The translations under genes and the position numbers were made by a program. A stretch of 64,000 bases of DNA, taken from contig CANMUP010000003.1 in the NCBI GenBank assembly GCA_947501105.1, positions 1 through 64,000 on the forward strand, given 5' to 3'. Positions 28,031 to 35,863 of the stretch are shown here, piece after piece. How positions within the stretch are numbered: position 1 is the first letter of the stretch; every line of letters begins with the position of its first letter. Source of the stretch: an uncultured Flaviramulus sp. Lineage in GTDB: Bacteria; Bacteroidota; Bacteroidia; Flavobacteriales; Flavobacteriaceae. The notes under the pieces are model-generated. The model was not told the origin of the DNA, made no database searches, and was given only the letters and a program-made list of their open reading frames with translations.

Positions 28031-29488
28031 ATGGAAGAATTATCAAAACATTTTTTAAATAATAATAGAAGACACTTTTTAAAAAAGGTTGGCTTAGGTA
28101 TTGGTGGTTTAGCGGCGGCATCTTTGTTAGATCCGTTTTCGTCCTTAGGAGCTAATAGTAATTTAAACCCAACAGGGTTAAACTTGCCTCACTTTGCTCC
28201 AAAAGCAAAACGCGTTATTTATTTATTTCAAAGTGGTGGCCCATCTCAATTAGACCTTTTTGATTACAAACCACTTTTAAATAAAATGCGAGGGCAAGAC
28301 CTTCCAGATTCTGTTAGAAAAGGACAACGCCTTACTGGAATGACATCAGGACAAGAAAGTTTTCCGTTAGTAGGGAGTAACTTTAAATTCGATCAGTACG
28401 GAGAATCTAGAGCGTGGGTTAGTAGTATAATGCCTTATACAGCAAAAGTTGTAGATGAATTATGCTTTATAAAATCTATGCATACAGAAGCAATAAATCA
28501 CGATCCAGCCATTACTTTTTTTCAAACAGGTTCTCAGCAACCTGGTCGACCTAGTATAGGTTCGTGGATGAGTTATGGATTGGGAAGTCTTAATGAAAAC
28601 CTTCCTACGTTTTCAGTATTATTATCAAGAGGAACTGGACGTCCATTTTCTCAACCTTTATATTCTAGACTTTGGGGTAATGGATTTTTAAGCTCGTTAC
28701 ATCAAGGTGTTCAATTCAGGTCAGGCAAAGATCCTGTGTTGTTTTTAAAAGATCCAGACGGGATGACAAGAATGCAACGTAGAGAAATGCTCGATCATAT
28801 TAGTGAGTTAAATCAAAAGCAAGAGGCCGAATTTGGTGATCCAGAAATAAATAGTCGTATTGCACAATACGAAATGGCTTATCGTATGCAAACATCTGTT
28901 CCAGACACTATGAATGTTGAAGAAGAACCAGAACATATCATTCAAATGTATGGTGTAGATGCTATGATTCCTGGAACCTATGCAGCAAATTGTTTGTTGG
29001 CAAGACGAATGGCAGAACGAGATGTAAGATTTATTCAATTGTATCATATGGGTTGGGATCAGCATTTCGATTTACCTTCTCAAATAGAAAAACAAGCCAA
29101 GGATATTGACCAAGCTACAGCAGCACTAATTATGGATTTAAAACAACGAGGGTTGCTTGAAGATACTTTAGTAGTTTGGGGTGGCGAGTTTGGTAGAACA
29201 AATTATAGCCAAGGAACTTTAACCGATACAAACTATGGTAGAGACCATCATCCAAAATGTTTTACCATGTTTATGGCTGGCGGCGGTGTAAAACCTGGAT
29301 TTACTTATGGAGAAACTGATGATTTTGGTTATAACATAGCCAAAGACCCTATGCATGTACACGATTTACAAGCTACCATTATGCACCTTATGGGTGTAGA
29401 TCATACTAAGTTTACCCATAAGCATCAGGGCAGACGATTTAGACTTACCGATGTTTCTGGTCATGTTGTAAACGATATTTTATCCTAA
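28031..29488 (+). CDS. DUF1501 protein with Tat signal
   Basis: A 485-residue protein with a twin-arginine signal (RRHFLKKVGLGIGGLAAASL) and full-length DUF1501 sequence. Recognisable parts are FQSGGPSQLDLFDYKP, HDPAITFFQTG, LYHMGWDQHFDLP and GGEFGRTNYSQG with DHHPKCFTMFMAGGG. The fold belongs to the alkaline phosphatase/sulfatase superfamily, and the His and Asp residues in those motifs could bind metals, but no sulfatase or phosphatase catalytic residue is evident. Genes of this family almost always follow DUF1549/DUF1553 genes, as here (four bases apart), which indicates a common complex. Tat export implies folding with cofactor before transport. The function of the family is not known. 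Confidence 0.92.
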   Translation: MEELSKHFLNNNRRHFLKKVGLGIGGLAAASLLDPFSSLGANSNLNPTGLNLPHFAPKAKRVIYLFQSGGPSQLDLFDYKPLLNKMRGQDLPDSVRKGQRLTGMTSGQESFPLVGSNFKFDQYGESRAWVSSIMPYTAKVVDELCFIKSMHTEAINHDPAITFFQTGSQQPGRPSIGSWMSYGLGSLNENLPTFSVLLSRGTGRPFSQPLYSRLWGNGFLSSLHQGVQFRSGKDPVLFLKDPDGMTRMQRREMLDHISELNQKQEAEFGDPEINSRIAQYEMAYRMQTSVPDTMNVEEEPEHIIQMYGVDAMIPGTYAANCLLARRMAERDVRFIQLYHMGWDQHFDLPSQIEKQAKDIDQATAALIMDLKQRGLLEDTLVVWGGEFGRTNYSQGTLTDTNYGRDHHPKCFTMFMAGGGVKPGFTYGETDDFGYNIAKDPMHVHDLQATIMHLMGVDHTKFTHKHQGRRFRLTDVSGHVVNDILS

Positions 29489-29498
29489 GATTTTTCAT

Positions 29499-30542
29499 AT
29501 GGGTCGCAGAAAATTTTTAAAACAGTCGTCATTGTTTTCTTTAGGAGTATTAACTTATCCTATGTGTGGTAACGCATTGGAATTTGGTACTAAAAACGAT
29601 GTAATCATTGGGCACAATTCGCATCGGTATAAAGTAGATATGAATTGGGGGAACCTAGATGCACTAAAAACACCTGTAAAAGATTGTCATGAAATGGTTC
29701 AAGATTCTAAAGGAAGAATTGTTTTACTAACCAATCACACTAAAAATAATATCATTATTTATGATAAGTCTGGGAAACTCATTACAACTTGGGGAACAAA
29801 ATATCCTGGAGGTCATGGTCTGACTTTGGTTAAAGAAAACGGAGAGGATTTTTTGCTGATTACAGATTATGAGCGTCATCAAGTTATAAAAACAACAATA
29901 GACGGAAAAGTAATTTTTGAAATCGATTACCCTGCTGATTCAGGAAAGTATAATAGTAAAGAAGAATTTAAACCTACCGAGACAACAGTTTTAGAGAATG
30001 GCGATTTTTATGTAGCTGATGGTTACGGAAATCAGTATATAATGCACTATAACCATAAAGGTGAATTGCTCAATGTTTTTGGAGGTAGAGGTACTGAAAA
30101 CTCACAATTTTTAAACGCACATGGTATTTGTTATGACAATAGAGACAAAAACAATCCATCGCTTTTAATTTCGGCTAGAGAGATGAATGTGCTTAAACGC
30201 TTTAGTTTAGATGGTAAGTATTTATCTTCGATAGATGTTCCTGGAGCTTTAATTTGCAGACCAGTAATTCATAAAAATGATATTTATTTTGCAGTACTAA
30301 AATCTAAAAATGCACCTAATAGCGATTCTGGTTTTTTACTAATTATGAATGAAAAAAATGAAGTAGTTTCATGCCCAGGAGCTACATTGCCAGAATATAA
30401 AAATAATGTTCTAGAAGAATTATATCAAACCGTAAGATTGTTTCAGTATCCGCATGATGTTTGTTTAGATGAAGATGAAAATATTTATGTAGCACAATGG
30501 AATTCAGGTCAAACCTATCCTATAAAATTAACACGCATATGA
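29499..30542 (+). CDS. Tat-exported NHL-repeat beta-propeller protein
   Basis: A 347-residue protein with a twin-arginine signal (GRRKFLKQSSLFSLGVLTYP). The rest is a six-bladed NHL propeller: repeats with PGGHGLTLV, FYVADGYGNQYIMHYN, LNAHGICYDNRD and YPHDVCLDEDENIYVAQWNSG. The spaced His and Tyr residues resemble the peptidyl-alpha-hydroxyglycine lyase type of propeller, but a full active site cannot be claimed. It ends in ATGA, sharing four bases with the next gene, and begins 10 bases after DUF1501. The co-export by Tat with DUF1501 suggests that both fold in the cytoplasm with metals. A binding or scaffold role in the same complex is plausible. Confidence 0.85.
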   Translation: MGRRKFLKQSSLFSLGVLTYPMCGNALEFGTKNDVIIGHNSHRYKVDMNWGNLDALKTPVKDCHEMVQDSKGRIVLLTNHTKNNIIIYDKSGKLITTWGTKYPGGHGLTLVKENGEDFLLITDYERHQVIKTTIDGKVIFEIDYPADSGKYNSKEEFKPTETTVLENGDFYVADGYGNQYIMHYNHKGELLNVFGGRGTENSQFLNAHGICYDNRDKNNPSLLISAREMNVLKRFSLDGKYLSSIDVPGALICRPVIHKNDIYFAVLKSKNAPNSDSGFLLIMNEKNEVVSCPGATLPEYKNNVLEELYQTVRLFQYPHDVCLDEDENIYVAQWNSGQTYPIKLTRI

Positions 30543-31321
30543 GGTTAATGAGCTTATGTTTCATGCTTTTTTTGTTATCTAGTTGTAAACAGGAAACGCA
30601 AACTAACTTTTTACAACAAAACAGTATTAGTTTAGCGCAACCAAGAGTAGTAGCTAACAAAACGTTTATAGATTCTTTTGTAACTATAAAGGCCAACTTG
30701 AAGGTTGAAGATGTTAATATTTATTATACTTCAAATGGAGATGTACCTAGTTTAACTTCACAGAAGTACACACAACCTATTCAAGCTTCAGAACCTGGGG
30801 TTTATAAATTTAAAGCATTTCATAGCGATTGGAAACCAAGTGAAATTACTGCGATAACATTATTTAAAAAAGGACTATCTGCTGATTCTATTTTGTGGCA
30901 TACAAAAGCATCTGAAAAATATAAAGGTCAAGGAGTTAAAGCATTAATCAATCAAACCAAAGCATCGTTAAATTTTACAGATAAAGAATGGGTTGGATTT
31001 GATACAACGGCTATTGCTACTATACAGTTTGATAAAAAAACATTTGTAAAATCTATAACAATAAGTTATTTAAATGATCCTGCTTCATGGATATTTCCAC
31101 CTGAAAATATTGAAATATCTACAATCAATGATAAAAAAACGAAATCTGTATTACCTTTAAAAGAATTTGTTGACAAAAAAAATGAAACCATAAGCATTCC
31201 TGTTGAAGCAGAAATTAAATCATTAAAGGTTGAAGTAAAGAATTTGCAATCTATACCAGAATGGCATGAAGGTAAAGGACAAAAAGCTTGGTTGTTTATA
31301 GACGAATTTATTTTTAATTAG
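30539..31321 (+). CDS. Lipoprotein with chitobiase-type C-terminal domain and discoidin-like module, no catalytic domain
   Basis: The ATG at 30539 overlaps the preceding stop (ATGA) and gives a 260-residue lipoprotein starting MRLMSLCFMLFLLSSCKQ; a longer reading from 30497 would place a non-signal sequence before it and is rejected. Residues about 35-110 form a chitobiase-type C-terminal domain (IYYTSNGDVPSLTS, KAFHSDWKPS) and residues about 125-260 a discoidin-like module ending in EWHEGKGQKAWLFIDEF. This is the same pair of modules that follows the barrels of the GH20 enzymes here, but without an enzyme. It is therefore probably a glycan-binding or adaptor lipoprotein. It is cotranscribed with the DUF1549/DUF1501/NHL genes and the following cytochrome. 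Confidence 0.8.
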   Translation: MRLMSLCFMLFLLSSCKQETQTNFLQQNSISLAQPRVVANKTFIDSFVTIKANLKVEDVNIYYTSNGDVPSLTSQKYTQPIQASEPGVYKFKAFHSDWKPSEITAITLFKKGLSADSILWHTKASEKYKGQGVKALINQTKASLNFTDKEWVGFDTTAIATIQFDKKTFVKSITISYLNDPASWIFPPENIEISTINDKKTKSVLPLKEFVDKKNETISIPVEAEIKSLKVEVKNLQSIPEWHEGKGQKAWLFIDEFIFN

Positions 31322-31334
31322 TACTTATAATTTG

Positions 31335-33461
31335 ATGATGATTAAAAACTTAAAACCACAAATTATTTTTATTATATGCTTGTTAGCGTTTAATACTACT
31401 TATGCTAATAATGCAGAAGATATTCCTAGGTTTGTACTAGCATTAGGGAGATTTCATCCATTAATTTTACATCTACCTATTGGTGCACTGCTGCTTACTT
31501 TTTTCTTAGATATTATTGGTAGATTAAGAAAAAATTATCCTAAGACAACAGTTAAATACGCTCTTGGGTTTTCATCATTTTTTTCAATTTTAGCCTGTAT
31601 TTTTGGATACTTTTTGTCCTTAGAAGGGGGGTATTCAGAAGATATATTAGATATCCATTTCTGGACAGGAATTACATCTGCTGTATTAATTACTGTATTA
31701 TTTTTATTAGCTAATAACAAAGAAAAATATGCAAAGCGATTGTTTTTTCCACTATTTGTTACCACTATTATTGGTATTAGCATTGCTGGACATTTTGGAA
31801 GTGTTTTAACCCATGGGGATAATTATATTACTGAGTATATCAAGCCATTACCAAAAGCAAAAATCATAACACATATTGATAGCTTAAATATGTACGATGA
31901 TGTGGTTTTAAAAATATTTGATAATAAGTGTATTCAATGCCATAATACTTCAAAAAGAAAAGGAGAGTTAGCATTAAATTCTAAAGAAAGTTTATTGATG
32001 GGAGGTGAATCGGGAGATGTTATTGAGCTAGGGAATGCAGGCAAAAGTATGCTGTATAAGCATGTTTTGTTACCTATTTCAGATGAAAAACATATGCCAC
32101 CAGAAGGAAAGCCACAACTTACTAAAGATGAAATTTGGTTAATACAATATTGGTTAAATAGAAGCAAAAATATTGATGCTAAAGTTATTGCTATGCCAAA
32201 AAGCGATACTCTAAATAAACTATTAAATAAGTATTTGGTTTTTAATAAAAAGCAAATTAAAGAAGCTTCTTTTGATGATATTCAAACTGTTGTAGATGCT
32301 GGTTTTTTAGTTAGAAAATTGGTGCCTAATAAGCCAGAGTTATGGGTTAAGTTTAATAAAGATAGTATTACAAAGAAAGCCGTTAAAGAATTATCTAATT
32401 TAAGAGATCAAATAGTGGAATTAGATTTAAGTAGCTCTACTTTAACAGATGATATGACTTCTGAAATTAAAAAACTAAAAAACTTAGAGAAATTAGATTT
32501 AAGTAATACGCAAATAACAGATAAAACCTTATTGAATTTCCAGAAATCAAAAACACTTAATACATTAAATTTAGTAAAAACAAACATTAGTGACTTAGGT
32601 TTAGAAAATCTTTTGTCATCCATTGATTTAGAACGGGTTTATGTTTGGGAAACTAGTATAACTAAAAAAGCTGCTGAACAAATTCAAAATAAATTCAGCG
32701 TTAATTTAAATAATGGTGTTTCAGAGGGTTTTGTGAAAATAACACAGATAAAAGCACCAGTGTTGTTAACTAAAAATACGCTTTTTACTGATACATTATC
32801 TATTAAATTAGATTCAAAATTAAAGGGAACTAAAGTGTTTTATACACTTGATGGTGCCGAACCAGATTCTACATCTTTGGTGTATAGAGACCCGATTTTA
32901 ATTAACGCCACAACAAGCATAGCTATAAAAGCCTATAAAAAAGGATGGTTACCTAGCGAAACCATGAAGGAAGACTTTATAAAAGTAACTCATAAAGTTG
33001 TTGATTATAGTATTGTGCACAATCCAGAGACTCAATATTTTGGACCTAAAAAATTATTTGATTTTAAATTAGGTTCGGAAAACTTTAAGGATGAAAAATG
33101 GAATGGATACCTCGGTAACGATTTAAATACAACTATGGATTTGGGAGAAGCTAAAACTGTTAGCACAGTTACTGTTAATTGTTTAGGACGATCAAGAGAT
33201 TGGATTTTGTTCCCAAAAAATATTAGAGTATTTGCTTCCTCAAATAAAACATCTGGATTTAAGTTAGTTGGTTCGTTGTCAATTGCTGAAGATGAAAAAA
33301 AGGAATCAACGAAAATAAAAAAGTTTAATATTAAAATTCCAGAAAATACTAAAGCACAATATTTTAAAGTTATTGCTGCAAACCCTAAGGTATTACCAAA
33401 ATGGCATGAAGGTGCAGGTAATCCGCCATGGATTTTTATTGACGAAATTATACTTTGGTAA
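31335..33461 (+). CDS. Multidomain membrane cytochrome with LRR, chitobiase-type and discoidin-like modules
   Basis: Starting at ATG 31335 (or 31338; an upstream TTG is less likely) gives about 708 residues. After a signal or first helix, residues about 30-160 form a DUF2231-like membrane domain (RFHPLILHLPIGALLLTF) with about four helices. A PSCyt1-type cytochrome c domain follows with C199-x-x-C202-H203 and a candidate axial Met in KHMPPEGK near residue 256. Residues about 340-430 form a leucine-rich-repeat-like stretch (LRDQIVELDLSSST, LEKLDLSNTQITD). Then come a chitobiase-type domain (VFYTLDGAEP, about 490-560) and a discoidin-like module ending in WHEGAGNPPWIFIDEI. This domain order joins haem, membrane and glycan-binding-type parts in a single chain. 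No enzyme motif for sugars is seen. Confidence 0.85.
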   Translation: MMIKNLKPQIIFIICLLAFNTTYANNAEDIPRFVLALGRFHPLILHLPIGALLLTFFLDIIGRLRKNYPKTTVKYALGFSSFFSILACIFGYFLSLEGGYSEDILDIHFWTGITSAVLITVLFLLANNKEKYAKRLFFPLFVTTIIGISIAGHFGSVLTHGDNYITEYIKPLPKAKIITHIDSLNMYDDVVLKIFDNKCIQCHNTSKRKGELALNSKESLLMGGESGDVIELGNAGKSMLYKHVLLPISDEKHMPPEGKPQLTKDEIWLIQYWLNRSKNIDAKVIAMPKSDTLNKLLNKYLVFNKKQIKEASFDDIQTVVDAGFLVRKLVPNKPELWVKFNKDSITKKAVKELSNLRDQIVELDLSSSTLTDDMTSEIKKLKNLEKLDLSNTQITDKTLLNFQKSKTLNTLNLVKTNISDLGLENLLSSIDLERVYVWETSITKKAAEQIQNKFSVNLNNGVSEGFVKITQIKAPVLLTKNTLFTDTLSIKLDSKLKGTKVFYTLDGAEPDSTSLVYRDPILINATTSIAIKAYKKGWLPSETMKEDFIKVTHKVVDYSIVHNPETQYFGPKKLFDFKLGSENFKDEKWNGYLGNDLNTTMDLGEAKTVSTVTVNCLGRSRDWILFPKNIRVFASSNKTSGFKLVGSLSIAEDEKKESTKIKKFNIKIPENTKAQYFKVIAANPKVLPKWHEGAGNPPWIFIDEIILW

Positions 33462-33505
33462 TTTTAAAGCTTTCAAAAAAACGGATTAACGATAGAATTT
33501 ATAGA

Positions 33506-35827
33506 ATGATAAAATTGACATCAAAAATTATATTAATTGCAGGCTTAAGCCTTTTTATAGCGTGCGATAAGCAGACCAATACTATTGTTAATAATGAACA
33601 AGCTGAAGAGCTTCTTGATTATGTGAATCCTTTAATGGGAACAGATTCAGATTTTAGTTTATCAAACGGCAATACATACCCAGCCATAGCTACGCCTTGG
33701 GCAATGAATTTTTGGACACCACAAACCGCTAAAATGGGAGATGGTTGGGCTTATAAATACGACGATAAAACTATTCGAGGTATTAAGCAAACACATCAAC
33801 CAAGTCCATGGATTAATGATTATGCAGCTTTTTCTCTTATGGCCGTAACTGGAGATTTAAAGTATAAAGAAGAAGAACGTGCATCATATTTTTCTCATAA
33901 AGCCGAAATTGTAAAACCAAATCATTACAGTGTTTATCTTGCAGATTATGATGTTACTGCTGAGGTATCGCCTACAGAACGTGCAGCTCATTTTAGGTTT
34001 ACCTTTCCAAAAACAGATTCAGCATACATTATGTTAGATGCTTTTTTTAAGGGCTCAATGGTGAAAATTATTCCTGAAGAAAGAAAAATTATTGGCTATT
34101 GCCGAAATAATAGTGGAGGTGTGCCAGAGAATTTTCATAATTATTTTGTTGCCGAATTTGATAAAGATTTTGAGGTAAACCATACTTGGGGAGACGATTG
34201 GAAACTCATTGAAAATTCTACAGAAAATAATGGTGAACATGTTGGAGCCATTATTGGTTTTAAAACAAAAAAAGGAGAGCAGGTTCATGTAAAAGTTGCT
34301 TCATCGTTTATTAGCCATGAACAAGCTACCCTAAATTTAAAAACTGAAATCGGTAAAGATTCATTTGAAAAAACAAAGGAAAAAGCTGCAGAAGCTTGGG
34401 AAAAAGAATTAAAAAGAATTGTTGTAGAAGATGATAATATAGATAATATAAAAACTTTTTACTCTTGCTTATATCGTGTATTGTTATTTCCAAGAAAGTT
34501 TTACGAATATGATGCTAACGGAAATGTGATTCATTATAGTCCATATAATGGTGAGGTTTTATCAGGTTACATGTTTACTGATAATGGTTTTTGGGACACC
34601 TTTAGAGCTGTATTTCCATTTTTTAATATGATGTATCCTGAGCTAAATTCACAAATTATGGAAGGGTTAGCAAACACCTATAAAGAGTCTGGATGGTTGC
34701 CAGAATGGGCAAGCCCTGGACATAGAGATTGTATGATTGGATCTAACTCGGCTACCATAATTGCCGATGCATTTTTAAAAGGGAATGTAAACGAAAAAGA
34801 TGTAAATGTGTTATTAGAGGCCATTTTGAAAAATGCAAACGTAACAGAAGGCAGACCTGTAAATTCAGTTGGTCGTGCTGGAGGCGATTATTATAATAAA
34901 CTAGGGTTTGTACCTTATAACGTTGGGATTCATGAAAATGCTGCAAGAACGTTAGAGTATGCTTTTGCAGATTTTACTATTGCAAAAATGACTGAAAAAT
35001 TGAATAAAAAGGATCTAGCTGATGAATTTTATAAAAAGTCTAATAATTATAAAAACTTGTTTGACTCAACAAGCAATTTAATGCGTGGTAAAAATGAAGA
35101 TGGTAATTTTCAAACACCTTTTAATCCTTTAAAGTGGGGAGATGCTTTCACCGAAGGGAATAGTTTACATTATACATGGTCGGTTTTTCATGATACTCAA
35201 GGTTTGATTGATTTAATGGGTGGAAAAGAAAATTTTGTAGCAAAGCTAGACGAAGTTTTTGAAATGCCACCAGATTTTGATGCATCTTATTATGGATTCA
35301 CTATTCATGAAATTCGAGAAATGCAAATTGCGAATATGGGTAATTATGCACACGGAAATCAACCCATACAGCACATGATATATTTATATAATCATGCAAA
35401 TGCGCCATATAAAGCTCAAGAAAAAGTACGAGATGTTTTAACTAAATTATATAGCGCAACACCAGATGGTTATTGTGGTGATGAGGATAACGGTCAAACA
35501 TCAGCGTGGTATGTGTTTAGCTCACTAGGGTTTTATCCTGTAACGCCTTCTGTAGACGAATATGTTATTGGAAGCCCATTGTTTGAGAAAGCTACAATTA
35601 CTTTAGAAAATGGAAAAACCTTTGTTATATCTGCATCTAATAATTCAAAAGATAATGTATACATTGAATCTGCATTATTAAACGGGAAAGCTTGGAATAA
35701 TAGCTTTGTCAATTTTGATGATATTCAAAAGGGTGGTCAATTAGAGTTTGATATGAATGCTACTCCTAATAAAGAATGGGCAAGCAAAGAAGAAAGCACA
35801 CCATTTTCAATGAGTAAAGACAACTAG
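33506..35827 (+). CDS. GH92 alpha-mannosidase lipoprotein, candidate alpha-1,2 type
   Basis: ATG at 33506 gives 773 residues and a lipoprotein signal (LSLFIACDK); a reading from a TTG at 33455 would add 17 non-signal residues. The protein has a different N-terminal motif (NPLMGTDSDFSLSNGNTYPAI) from the first two GH92 proteins, and the sequence is less similar to them. The presumed acid is E550 in FTEGNSLHY, and the base pair lies in CGDEDNGQTSAWY at D659 and D661, 111 residues later. That equals the spacing I recall between E533 and D644 of BT3990. H601-E602 in TIHEIREMQ sits at the position of the His-Glu pair that I recall as alpha-1,2-specific. Together these favour an alpha-1,2-mannosidase. 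A 36-base gap to a palindrome follows. Confidence 0.95.
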   Translation: MIKLTSKIILIAGLSLFIACDKQTNTIVNNEQAEELLDYVNPLMGTDSDFSLSNGNTYPAIATPWAMNFWTPQTAKMGDGWAYKYDDKTIRGIKQTHQPSPWINDYAAFSLMAVTGDLKYKEEERASYFSHKAEIVKPNHYSVYLADYDVTAEVSPTERAAHFRFTFPKTDSAYIMLDAFFKGSMVKIIPEERKIIGYCRNNSGGVPENFHNYFVAEFDKDFEVNHTWGDDWKLIENSTENNGEHVGAIIGFKTKKGEQVHVKVASSFISHEQATLNLKTEIGKDSFEKTKEKAAEAWEKELKRIVVEDDNIDNIKTFYSCLYRVLLFPRKFYEYDANGNVIHYSPYNGEVLSGYMFTDNGFWDTFRAVFPFFNMMYPELNSQIMEGLANTYKESGWLPEWASPGHRDCMIGSNSATIIADAFLKGNVNEKDVNVLLEAILKNANVTEGRPVNSVGRAGGDYYNKLGFVPYNVGIHENAARTLEYAFADFTIAKMTEKLNKKDLADEFYKKSNNYKNLFDSTSNLMRGKNEDGNFQTPFNPLKWGDAFTEGNSLHYTWSVFHDTQGLIDLMGGKENFVAKLDEVFEMPPDFDASYYGFTIHEIREMQIANMGNYAHGNQPIQHMIYLYNHANAPYKAQEKVRDVLTKLYSATPDGYCGDEDNGQTSAWYVFSSLGFYPVTPSVDEYVIGSPLFEKATITLENGKTFVISASNNSKDNVYIESALLNGKAWNNSFVNFDDIQKGGQLEFDMNATPNKEWASKEESTPFSMSKDN

Positions 35828-35831
35828 CAAA

Positions 35832-35845
35832 AACCTTATAAGGTT
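35832..35845. repeat. Perfect 14-base palindrome
   Basis: AACCTTATAAGGTT lies in the 36-base gap between the GH92 and GH123-like genes. It could be an operator, or the base of a small hairpin between the cistrons. The length is short enough that chance is possible in A+T-rich sequence. Confidence 0.4.
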
Positions 35846-35863
35846 CGAAATAAATAATAAAGA

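Noticed and set aside
33506-35827. Replacement of Glu by Gln in the AHGNEP motif (AHGNQP, Q619) suggested a lost catalytic acid and a mannose-phosphate specialist.
   Set aside because: By distance to the Asp pair in CGDEDNGQ, the acid is E550 in FTEGNSLHY, which is present. The Gln lies at another site, so no specialised mannosyl-phosphate activity is claimed.
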